Shown here one piece after another: positions 45,366 to 53,308 of a stretch of DNA of 64,000 nucleotides (positions within the stretch are counted from its first letter, which is position 1; every line of letters begins with the position of its first letter). Under the pieces are notes generated by a model. The model was not told the DNA's origin, did not search any database, and saw only the letters and a list, made by a program, of their open reading frames with translations. The translations under genes and the position numbers were made by a program. Origin of the DNA: DASQPA01 sp963757335 (GTDB lineage Bacteria > Acidobacteriota > Thermoanaerobaculia > Multivoradales > UBA5704); the NCBI GenBank assembly GCA_963757335.1, contig CAVWRJ010000013.1:558001-622000 (forward strand). The letters run 5' to 3'.

Positions 45366-46163
45366 CTAGCGCGGCCGCAACTCGGCGATCATCCGGGAGG
45401 AGGTCAGGCGCGCCCAGGGGCGACGGTCATAGCCCCCCCAGAGGTGGGCGACCTCCAGGCCGGCGGCGCGGGCGCGGCCGGTCAGCTCGCCTAGCGACCA
45501 GAGGCGGGCCGGGAAGCTCGCCTCGGCTTCCGGTCGATCGGCCGGGCGGTCCGCCATCCGGTACTCGAAGCGGGCGGAGCAGACCCGGCTGTCGGGGTCG
45601 CAGCGCCAGACCTGGTGGACGACGAGGTTTTCACCGGTCCTCCCGCCGGTCCCGGCCGGCCGGCGCACCGAGTGCTCGCGGACCAGCCCTTCCGGGCCGG
45701 CCGACTGCCGCCGGGCCGCGGGCGTGAACCAGGCCGCGTCGAGGAGGAAGCGGCCGCCCGGGGCGAGGTGGCGGACGGCGGCCGCGAAGGCGCGGGCGCG
45801 GTCCTCGTCCCCGGTCAGGTGGGAGAAGGGGTCGTCGACCGCCGTCACGAGGTCGAAGTGGTCCCGGAGGGCGAGCGAGCGCATGTCGGCCGCGAAGAGG
45901 TGGACGTTGCCCCGGCCGGCGAGCTTCCGGCGGGCGACGGCGACGAGCTCCGGGGAGAGGTCGAAACCCACCACCTGGGCGGCGCTCCGGGCGAGGAAGG
46001 CGGTGGCGCGGCCGGTCCCCGAGCCCAGCTCCAGGACCCGGGCAGGGCGGGGCTCGCCCGCCGCCCAGGTCCAGAAGTCGCCGTCGCCGCGGTCGGCGAG
46101 CTCGGCGTCGTAGAAGGGAAGGATGCGGTGGTAGTAGTCGCGGACCTCCTCGGACTTCTCCAC
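45366..46163 (-). CDS. class I SAM-dependent methyltransferase
   Basis: A 265-residue methyltransferase. Motif I is RVLELGSGTGRATAFLA; QVVGFDLSPELVAVAR and HLFAADMRSL follow, then DLVTAVDDPFSHL (motif IV region) and HLAPGGRFLLDAAW. Substrate unknown. GTG at 46163 was chosen because GAGGAGG precedes it; a start at 46217 would add unlikely residues. Sits apart from the PaoABC operon. Confidence 0.85.
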   Translation of the reverse strand: MEKSEEVRDYYHRILPFYDAELADRGDGDFWTWAAGEPRPARVLELGSGTGRATAFLARSAAQVVGFDLSPELVAVARRKLAGRGNVHLFAADMRSLALRDHFDLVTAVDDPFSHLTGDEDRARAFAAAVRHLAPGGRFLLDAAWFTPAARRQSAGPEGLVREHSVRRPAGTGGRTGENLVVHQVWRCDPDSRVCSARFEYRMADRPADRPEAEASFPARLWSLGELTGRARAAGLEVAHLWGGYDRRPWARLTSSRMIAELRPR

Positions 46164-46223
46164 CGTCGCCTCCTCGCGGCCCTCCCGGGCCTCCAGGGTG
46201 CCGGTCACCATCGGCACCCGGCC

Positions 46224-46484
46224 TTACCGGAGCACCCCGTGACCGGCGTAGAGGTAATCGTACCCCTCCTGGGTGAGGGCGTAGCCCTTCTCCTCCTTAT
46301 GCAGGAGCCCCTTGGCGACGAGGTCGTCGTAGGCGCCGTCGAACTCCACCCCGGCGCTCTCGGCCTCCTTCGCCCGGAAATCGTCCTCGGCGACCACCTG
46401 GCCGACCTGGGCACCCAACCGGTCCCCCTTGGCCTCGTGGAACTGCATCAGGATGATGTGCTGGGCCTCGGGCAATACCGGCAT
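46224..46484 (-). CDS. small winged-helix-like hypothetical protein
   Basis: An 86-residue protein: PEAQHIILMQFHEAKGDRLG, then EFDGAYDDLVAKGLLHKEEKGYALTQEGYDYL. The helix pattern followed by KGYALTQEGYDYLY is what a winged-helix wing and last helix look like, so DNA binding is possible. AAGGAG is eight bases before the ATG. Divergent from the PaoA-like gene and 60 bases upstream of the methyltransferase, so it may regulate either; this is inference. Confidence 0.6.
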   Translation of the reverse strand: MPVLPEAQHIILMQFHEAKGDRLGAQVGQVVAEDDFRAKEAESAGVEFDGAYDDLVAKGLLHKEEKGYALTQEGYDYLYAGHGVLR

Positions 46485-46662
46485 ACGTGAGCTCCTTTCG
46501 CTCCTTGACCGTGCAGGTCCGTCATGGCCTGCGCTCCTCCGGAATTGCACAGGTCGTGCCGGGGGAGACGTCCGCCGCCGCAATTCCCCGAGGCAAAGGA
46601 ACGCTTTTTGCAGCTTTTTATCGAGCCCCCCGACGGGGTTGCACAGCAAAGAAGGAGCCCTC

Positions 46663-47355
46663 TTGAAAGGCGATGACACTCCCCTCTTCCCCGACCCGGA
46701 CCCCGACCCCGCAGAGAGCCGCCTCCCGGAGCCCAAGGACGGCCTGAACCGCCGCGTCTTCCTCGGCATGTCCTTAGCGGCACTGCCGATCGTCCACGCT
46801 GCCACTGCCACTGCCGCCAGCACCGCGGTCAAATCCGCACATCCGGCGGTGGCCCATGAGGCCGCCCATACCGCCGCACCGGGGGGCGCCACGATCCCCG
46901 TCAACCTCAACATCAACGGCCAGGCGAGAGCGCTCCGGCTCGATCCGCGGACGAGCCTGCTCGACGCGCTCCGCGAGGAGCTGGCGCTCTCGGGCACCAA
47001 GAAGGGTTGCGACCACGGCCAGTGCGGCGCCTGCACGGTGCTCGTCGAGGACCGCCGGGTGCTCTCTTGCCTGACGCTCGCGGCGATGGCTTCGGGCCAC
47101 CGGGTGACGACGGTCGAGGGGCTCGCCCAGGGCGACCAGCTCCACCCGGTCCAGGCGGCCTTCTTGAAGCACGACGCCTTCCAGTGCGGCTACTGCACCC
47201 CGGGGCAGATCGTCTCGGCCGTGGGCCTCCTGAAGGAAGGCTGCCCGGCGGACGCTGCCTCGATCCGCGAGTGCATGAGCGGCAATCTCTGCCGCTGCGG
47301 CGCCTACCCGAACATCGTCGCCGCGGTCCAGGAAGCGCGGGGAGGCCGGGCATGA
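46663..47355 (+). CDS. paoA: molybdenum hydroxylase 2Fe-2S subunit (PaoA-like, Tat-exported)
   Basis: A 230-residue iron-sulfur subunit. Near the N-terminus NRRVFLGMSLAALPIVHA is a twin-arginine signal, so the folded complex is exported to the periplasm. The plant-ferredoxin-type cluster is CDHGQCGACTVLVEDRRVLSC, with the second cluster CGYCTPG ... CRCGAYPN. Start TTG 46663 with AAGGAG five bases upstream. First gene of a translationally coupled three- or four-gene operon: its stop overlaps the next ATG (ATGA). Confidence 0.92.
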   Translation: MKGDDTPLFPDPDPDPAESRLPEPKDGLNRRVFLGMSLAALPIVHAATATAASTAVKSAHPAVAHEAAHTAAPGGATIPVNLNINGQARALRLDPRTSLLDALREELALSGTKKGCDHGQCGACTVLVEDRRVLSCLTLAAMASGHRVTTVEGLAQGDQLHPVQAAFLKHDAFQCGYCTPGQIVSAVGLLKEGCPADAASIRECMSGNLCRCGAYPNIVAAVQEARGGRA

Positions 47356-48344
47356 ACCCCTTCTCCTATACCCATGCCTCCCGGCCGGAAGAGGCGGTCG
47401 CCGCGGTCGCCCAAAACCCCCAGGCGAAGTTCCTCGCCGGCGGCACGACTCTCGTGGACCTCCTCCGGCTCGACGTCGAGCAGCCCAAAGCCCTGGTCGA
47501 CATCAACGCCCTCCCCTTGACCCGGATCGAGCCCCTCCCCGGCGGCGGGGTGCGGATCGGCGCCCTGGTGAGAAACAGCGACCTCGCCAACGATCCCACG
47601 ATCCGTAAAAATTACCCGGTTCTCTCGGAAGCCCTGCTCTCGGGGGCCAGCCCGCAGCTCCGCAACATGGCGACGGTGGGCGGCAACCTGCTGCAACGCA
47701 CCCGCTGCTACTACTTCAGAGACCCCGTCTACGCCTGCAACAAGCGGCTGCCGGGCTCCGGCTGCTCGGCGCTCGAAGGCTACAACCGCATCCACGCGGT
47801 GCTCGGGACGAGCGAGAAGTGCATCGCGACCTCCCCCGGCGACATGCCGGTCGCCATGGTCGCGCTCGACGCGGTGGTCCACACCCGGCGGGCGAACGGC
47901 GGCGAGCGGACGATCCCGATCGCCGACTTCCACGTCGCCTACGGGGAGGACCCGGCGCGGGAGAGCGTCCTCGAACATGGCGAGCTGATCACCGCGGTCG
48001 AGCTGCCGGCGACCCCCTGGTTCGCCCGCTCCCACTACCTGAAGATCCGCGACCGGGCGAGCTACGAGTTCGCCCTCGCCTCGGCGGCGGTCGCTTTGGA
48101 CTTGAACGGTGGCACCATCCGGGCCGCCCGGGTCGCCCTGGGCGGCGTCGGCACCAAGCCCTGGCGCTCGCCCGAAGCGGAAGCGGCGCTCACCGGGAAG
48201 AAGGCGGCTCCGGCGACCTTCCGCGCCGCCGCGGAGGCGGCGCTCCAGAACGCCCGGCCCCAGAAAGACAACGCATTCAAGATCGAGCTGGCGAAGCGGA
48301 CGCTGACCCGTGCCCTTGAGACGGCCGTGGAGAAGAAAGTATGA
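47352..48344 (+). CDS. paoB: molybdenum hydroxylase FAD/4Fe-4S subunit (PaoB-like)
   Basis: A 330-residue FAD subunit. KFLAGGTTLVDLLRLDVEQP and MATVGGNLLQRTRC are the FAD-binding marks. An extra segment with CYYFRDPVYACNKRLPGSGC and a later EKC supplies four cysteines, as in the PaoB subunit of periplasmic aldehyde oxidoreductase, which holds a [4Fe-4S] cluster. It passes electrons from the molybdenum centre. Overlaps both neighbours by four bases. Confidence 0.92.
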   Translation: MNPFSYTHASRPEEAVAAVAQNPQAKFLAGGTTLVDLLRLDVEQPKALVDINALPLTRIEPLPGGGVRIGALVRNSDLANDPTIRKNYPVLSEALLSGASPQLRNMATVGGNLLQRTRCYYFRDPVYACNKRLPGSGCSALEGYNRIHAVLGTSEKCIATSPGDMPVAMVALDAVVHTRRANGGERTIPIADFHVAYGEDPARESVLEHGELITAVELPATPWFARSHYLKIRDRASYEFALASAAVALDLNGGTIRAARVALGGVGTKPWRSPEAEAALTGKKAAPATFRAAAEAALQNARPQKDNAFKIELAKRTLTRALETAVEKKV

Positions 48345-50668
48345 CTCCCCTGGATGACGACACCGCCGCCGCGCGCTCGACGCCCGCGACGACCCCGGCG
48401 ACCGCTCCGAGCGCGACGAATCGCAAGGATATGAAGACCGCGTCGGTCGGCAAGCCGGTCGACCGGGTGGACGGCCGGCGGAAGATCACCGGCACCGCCC
48501 AGTACGCCGCCGAGTTCAAGCACGACCGCCTGGCCCACGCCTTCTTCGTCCAGTCGACGATCCCCAAGGGCCGGATTGCCGCTATCGACGCCGCCGCCGC
48601 CAAGCGCGCGCCCGGGGTCCTCGCCGTCCTCACTCACGAGAACAGCCCGAAGTTCCACCAGGCCGGGAGCGGCCCCAAGGCCCAGCCGACCCAGTCCGGC
48701 AAGCTGGCCGAGGACCGGCTGCCGTTCTCGGACGACGTCGTCCACTACGCCGGCCAGCATGTGGCGCTCGTCGTGGCGAACACCCTGGAGCAGGCCCGGC
48801 ACGCCGCCTCCCTGATCAAGGTCCGCTACCAGGAGGAGCGGCCGCTCCTCACCATCGAAGAGGCCCAGTCGACCGCCTACTCGCCGGAGAAATCGTTCGG
48901 CCGGGAGCTCCAGCACACCCGGGGCAACGTCGACGGCGCGCTCGCGGCGGCCGGGGTGCAGAAGTTGGAGGCGACCTACACCACCCCGGTCGAGACCAAC
49001 AACCCCATGGAACCCTCGGCCACCGTGGCGGTCTGGAACGGCGACCACCTGACGGTCGCCGACGCCACCCAGGCCGTGGTCGGGACCCGCGCCGTCCTCG
49101 CCCAGGCCTTCGGCATCCCGCGGGAGAACGTCCGCGTCCTCTGCCCGTTCACCGGCGGCGGCTTCGGCTGCAAGGGTTTCCAGTGGCCGCACACCCTGCT
49201 CGCGGCGATGGCGGCGAAAGTGACCCGCCGGCCGGTGCAGCTCAACCTCACCCGCCAGCAGATGTTCACCTCGGTGGGGCACCGGCCGCAGACGATCCAG
49301 AAGATGTCGCTCGCCGCGAGGAAGGACGGGACGCTCACCGCCCTCCGCCACGAGACCCTCCAGGCCACCTCGACGACGACCGAGTTCATCGAGCCCTGCG
49401 GCCTGACGACGAGCAAGATGCTCTACTCCTGCGAGAACGTGGCGATCCCCCACAAGCTCGTCAAGGTGAACCTCGGCCCGCCCACCCCCATGCGGGCGCC
49501 CGGCGACTGCCCGGGGAGCTTCGCCCTGGAATCGGCCATGGACGAGCTCGCCTACGCCCTCGGCATGGACCCGGTCGAGCTGCGCCTGAAGAATCATGCC
49601 GACAAGGACGAGGGGGAGAACAAGCCCTGGTCGTCCAAACACCTCAAGGAGTGCTACGCCCAGGGGGCCGAGCGGTTCGGTTGGAAGAAGCGCAATCCGA
49701 AGCCCGGCTCGATGAAGGACGGCGACCTTCTCGTCGGCTGGGGGATGGCGACCGCCCTCTACCCCGGCAACCGCCGGCCGGCCTCGGCCCGGGTGCGCCT
49801 GACGCCGGACGGCCGGGCGCTCGTCCAGGTCGCCACCCAGGATCTCGGCACCGGCTCCTACACGATCTTCACCCAGGTGGCGGCCGACGCCCTCGGGCTC
49901 CCGGTCGAACGGGTGACCTTCGAGCTCGGCGACACCGACTTTCCCGAGGCGCCGGTCTCCGGCGGCTCGAACACCGCGGCGAGCGTCAGCGAGGCGGTGA
50001 TCGGGGCGGTCGCGGCGCTCAAGTCGAAGCTCGTGGCCCTCGCCTCGTCCGATCCCGAATCGCCGCTCGGCGGCCTACGGCCGGAGGAGGTGACGATGGC
50101 CGACGGCCGGCTCGCCGCGGTGGGGAACCCCTCCCGGGGCCTCTCCTACACCGACCTCCTGAAGCGCGCCCGGCAGCCGACGATCGAAGCCGAGGCGCAG
50201 GTCAAGCCGGACGACGCCAACAAGAAATACTCCATCCACTCCTGGGGCGCCCAGTTCTGCGAGGTGAAGATCGATCCGCTCCTCCCCCGGGTCCAGGTGA
50301 CCCGCTGGGTCTCGGCGATCGACGTCGGCAGGATTCTGAACGCCAAGCTCGCCAACAGTCAGGTGATGGGCGGGGTGGTCATGGGGGTCGGCATGGCCCT
50401 CCTCGAGCACACGGTCTACGACCATCGAACGGGCCTCCCGGTCAACGCCAACTTCGCCGACTATCCCGTCCCGGTCAACGCCGACATCCCCGACATCGAG
50501 GTCCACTTCGTCGACCGGCCCGACCCGATCATCAACACCCTGGGCTGCCGGGGGGTCGGCGAGATCGGCATCACCGGGGTGGCGGCGGCGATCGCCAACG
50601 CCGTCTACCATGCCACCGGCAAGCGAGTGCGGGACCTGCCGATCACGCCGGACAAGCTGATGGCGTAG
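48341..50668 (+). CDS. paoC: molybdenum-binding large subunit 1 (PaoC-like)
   Basis: A 775-residue catalytic subunit. After an extra 40-residue Thr/Ala-rich head, the chain has GKPVDRVDGRRKITGTAQYAAE, PVETNNPMEPSATVA, CPFTGGGFGCKG (cofactor loop), PTPMRAPGDCPGS and the base Glu in RGVGEIGITG near the C-terminus. Oxidises aldehydes or N-heterocycles; the PaoABC likeness favours aldehydes. ATG overlaps the FAD-subunit stop by four bases. Confidence 0.92.
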   Translation: MTPLDDDTAAARSTPATTPATAPSATNRKDMKTASVGKPVDRVDGRRKITGTAQYAAEFKHDRLAHAFFVQSTIPKGRIAAIDAAAAKRAPGVLAVLTHENSPKFHQAGSGPKAQPTQSGKLAEDRLPFSDDVVHYAGQHVALVVANTLEQARHAASLIKVRYQEERPLLTIEEAQSTAYSPEKSFGRELQHTRGNVDGALAAAGVQKLEATYTTPVETNNPMEPSATVAVWNGDHLTVADATQAVVGTRAVLAQAFGIPRENVRVLCPFTGGGFGCKGFQWPHTLLAAMAAKVTRRPVQLNLTRQQMFTSVGHRPQTIQKMSLAARKDGTLTALRHETLQATSTTTEFIEPCGLTTSKMLYSCENVAIPHKLVKVNLGPPTPMRAPGDCPGSFALESAMDELAYALGMDPVELRLKNHADKDEGENKPWSSKHLKECYAQGAERFGWKKRNPKPGSMKDGDLLVGWGMATALYPGNRRPASARVRLTPDGRALVQVATQDLGTGSYTIFTQVAADALGLPVERVTFELGDTDFPEAPVSGGSNTAASVSEAVIGAVAALKSKLVALASSDPESPLGGLRPEEVTMADGRLAAVGNPSRGLSYTDLLKRARQPTIEAEAQVKPDDANKKYSIHSWGAQFCEVKIDPLLPRVQVTRWVSAIDVGRILNAKLANSQVMGGVVMGVGMALLEHTVYDHRTGLPVNANFADYPVPVNADIPDIEVHFVDRPDPIINTLGCRGVGEIGITGVAAAIANAVYHATGKRVRDLPITPDKLMA

Positions 50669-50679
50669 GCCCCGGGGAG

Positions 50680-52863
50680 ATGAGCACGGTCCTCGGCAGT
50701 CCCATCGAAAGGGTGGACGGGCGGCTCAAGGTGACTGGAGCCGCCCGCTACACCGCCGAGCTCCGGCACGAGCGGCAGACCTACGCGATCCTCGTTCAGT
50801 CGACGATCGCCCGCGGCCGGATCGTCTCCTTAGATACCGCCGACGCCCGGAGCGCCCCTGGAGTCGTCGCGGTTCTGTCCCACGAGAACGCCCCGCGGCT
50901 CCAGCTGCCGGACTCGAAGTCCGAGAGCAACGGTCACCTCGGGGAGAAGCTGGTGCCGTTCGCGGATTTGACGATCCACTTCGCCGGCCAGAACGTGGCG
51001 GTGGTGGTGGCGGAGACCTTAGAAGCAGCCCGGCACGCTGCCTCCCTCGTTCGGGTGCGGTACGAGGAGGAGCGGCCGGTGCTCGGGATCGCCGAGGCGG
51101 AGCCGACCGGCACCTACCCCGAAAAGGGCCTGGGGGGACGGCCGGCGCAGCACCACCGCGGCGACGTCCAGGCGGCCCTCGCGGCGTCGGGATCGGACCT
51201 CGTCAAGCTCGAGCGGACCTACACGGTCCCCATCGAGACCAACAACCCTATGGAGCCGGCGGCGACGGTCGCCACCTGGAAGGGCGACAAGCTGACGGTC
51301 GAAGACTCCACTCAGCACGTGGTGGGAGTGCGGAAGACCCTCGCCACGGCCTTCGGCATCCCGCCCGGCAACGTCCGCGTCCTCTGTCCGTTCACCGGCG
51401 GGGCGTTCGGCAGCAAGGGCTCCCAGTGGCAGCACACCCTGATCGCCGCCCTGGCGGCGCGGGTGGTGGGCCGGCCGGTCCGGCTCGTCCTCACCCGGCA
51501 GCAGATGTTCACCTCGCTCGGCCACCGGCCGCCGACCGTCCACCGGATGGCGCTCGCCGCCCGGCGCGACGGGACGCTGACCGCCCTCCGTCACGAGACG
51601 GTCAACTCGACCTCCCCGGTCACCGAGTTCGTGGCCCAGTGCGGGGTGGTGACGAGCAAATCGGCCTACGCCTGCGAGAACGTCGAGACCCCCACCAAGG
51701 TCGTGCGGGTCAACATCGCCGCCCCCTGCCCCATGCGCGCTCCCGCCGAGTGCCCCGGGAGCTTCGCGCTCGAATCGGCCATGGACGAGCTGGCCTACGA
51801 GCTCGGCCTCGATCCGCTCGCCCTGCGGCTCAAGAACTTCGCGGAGCGGGACCCGTCGAACGGCAAGCCGTGGTCCGGAAATCATCTGAAGGAGTGCTAC
51901 ACCCGGGGCGCCGAGCGTTTCGGCTGGAGCCGGCGCAACCCGCAGCCGGGCTCGATGAAGGACGGCGACTTCTTAGTCGGCTGGGGGATGGCGATGGCCT
52001 TCTACCCCGGCTACCGCCGGCCCGCCTCGGCCCGGGTGCGGATCGATGCCGACGGCCGCGCCCTCGTCCAGGCCGCCACCCACGAGCTCGGCACCGGGGC
52101 CTATACGGTCTTCACCCAGATCGCCGCGGACGCCCTCGGCCTGCCGATCGAGCGGGTCACCTTCGAGCTCGGCGACGCCGACCTCCCCGAGGCCCCCATC
52201 TCGGCCGGCTCCTGCACGACGGCGAGCGTCGGCGAGGCGATCGTCCAGGCCGCCCGGGCCGTAAAGTCGAAGCTCGCGGCGCTGGCGGCCCAGCATCCAC
52301 CGTCGCCAGAATCGCCCGACTCTGCCCGGGACCTCTCCTATGCGGATCTCCTCAAACGCGCGCGGCTGCCGTCAGTCGAGGCGGAGGGCAGGGCGGAGGC
52401 GGAAGGGGACGAGACCCCGACCCACTCCATCCACTCCTTCGGTGCCCAGTTCTGCGAGGTCAAGATCGATCCCCGGCTCCCCCGAGTCCAGGTGACCCGC
52501 TTCGTCTCGGTGGTCGATGTCGGGCGCATCTTGAACCCGCGGACGAGCCACAGCCAGGTCGTGGGCGCGATCGTCATGGGTCTCGGCATGGCACTCCTCG
52601 AAGAGACACACTACGACGGAAGGACCGGGTACCCCGTGAACAACAACCTCGCGGACTATTTGATCCCGGTCAACGCCGACATCGAAGCGATCGAGGTCGA
52701 GCTCCTCGATCACCCCGACCCGGTCGTCAATACCCTCGGCTGCCGCGGGGTGGGCGAGATCGGCATCACCGGCGCCGGCGCGGCGGTCGCCAACGCCGTC
52801 TACCACGCGACGGGGAAACGGGTGCGGGATCTGCCGATCGCGTTGGAGAAGTTGATGGCGTAG
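50680..52863 (+). CDS. molybdenum-binding large subunit 2 (PaoC-like paralogue)
   Basis: A 727-residue paralogue about two thirds identical to the preceding subunit by eye. It lacks the 40-residue head, has GGAFGSKG in place of GGGFGCKG in the cofactor loop, MRAPAECPGS, and keeps RGVGEIGITG. The start ATG follows GGGGAG and lies 11 bases after the first copy's stop, so both are on one transcript with one set of FeS and FAD subunits. The two could compete for the same partners and give different substrate ranges. Confidence 0.9.
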   Translation: MSTVLGSPIERVDGRLKVTGAARYTAELRHERQTYAILVQSTIARGRIVSLDTADARSAPGVVAVLSHENAPRLQLPDSKSESNGHLGEKLVPFADLTIHFAGQNVAVVVAETLEAARHAASLVRVRYEEERPVLGIAEAEPTGTYPEKGLGGRPAQHHRGDVQAALAASGSDLVKLERTYTVPIETNNPMEPAATVATWKGDKLTVEDSTQHVVGVRKTLATAFGIPPGNVRVLCPFTGGAFGSKGSQWQHTLIAALAARVVGRPVRLVLTRQQMFTSLGHRPPTVHRMALAARRDGTLTALRHETVNSTSPVTEFVAQCGVVTSKSAYACENVETPTKVVRVNIAAPCPMRAPAECPGSFALESAMDELAYELGLDPLALRLKNFAERDPSNGKPWSGNHLKECYTRGAERFGWSRRNPQPGSMKDGDFLVGWGMAMAFYPGYRRPASARVRIDADGRALVQAATHELGTGAYTVFTQIAADALGLPIERVTFELGDADLPEAPISAGSCTTASVGEAIVQAARAVKSKLAALAAQHPPSPESPDSARDLSYADLLKRARLPSVEAEGRAEAEGDETPTHSIHSFGAQFCEVKIDPRLPRVQVTRFVSVVDVGRILNPRTSHSQVVGAIVMGLGMALLEETHYDGRTGYPVNNNLADYLIPVNADIEAIEVELLDHPDPVVNTLGCRGVGEIGITGAGAAVANAVYHATGKRVRDLPIALEKLMA

Positions 52864-52886
52864 TAAACCCTGGGCACTCAACTCAC

Positions 52887-53200
52887 TCAATACGCAAAGG
52901 GCCCACAGAATGTCGGGTACTCTCCCGCCCCACCGCTCCACACGATCGCAGATGGAGCGCTGCCGCCTGGGCAGCTATAAGTTCCCGTGCAACAATCCCA
53001 AAGGGAGTTGCCCGCCACTGGATACTGTGCGCCATCACAGCTGATGTAGCACGTATCCGCTTGCAAAGGCCCAAAGGGTGGCCCGCTATTGGCTCCGCGC
53101 GAAGACAGGTGGAGATCACTGGCGAACCAGCATTGACGATTGCAAAGCTGCTCATAGCGAGAACACCGGCAAGAAGCAGAACTCGAGACCAGCTCTTCAT
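52887..53200 (-). CDS. small secreted Cys-rich protein, apparent frameshift
   Basis: Signal peptide KSWSRVLLLAGVLAMSSFAIVNA begins at ATG 53200, with GGAGG seven bases upstream. In the next frame a Cys-rich mature region follows (DTCYISCDGAQYP, SLWDCCTGTYSCPGG, EYPTFCGPF) with about eight cysteines and a clean stop at 52887. The signal-peptide frame loses sense after about residue 30. One base change near 53110 would join them. Unrecognised; probably disulfide-bonded outside the cell. Confidence 0.5.
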
Positions 53201-53308
53201 GGCGATCCTCCAGTGGGGTCAAAGATCTATTCAAAGTTATACGATTCTACGGCTTTTGCAATCAAAGTCAACCTGGATCACTGGGCAGTTTGCTACCTGT
53301 TTCGCGGA

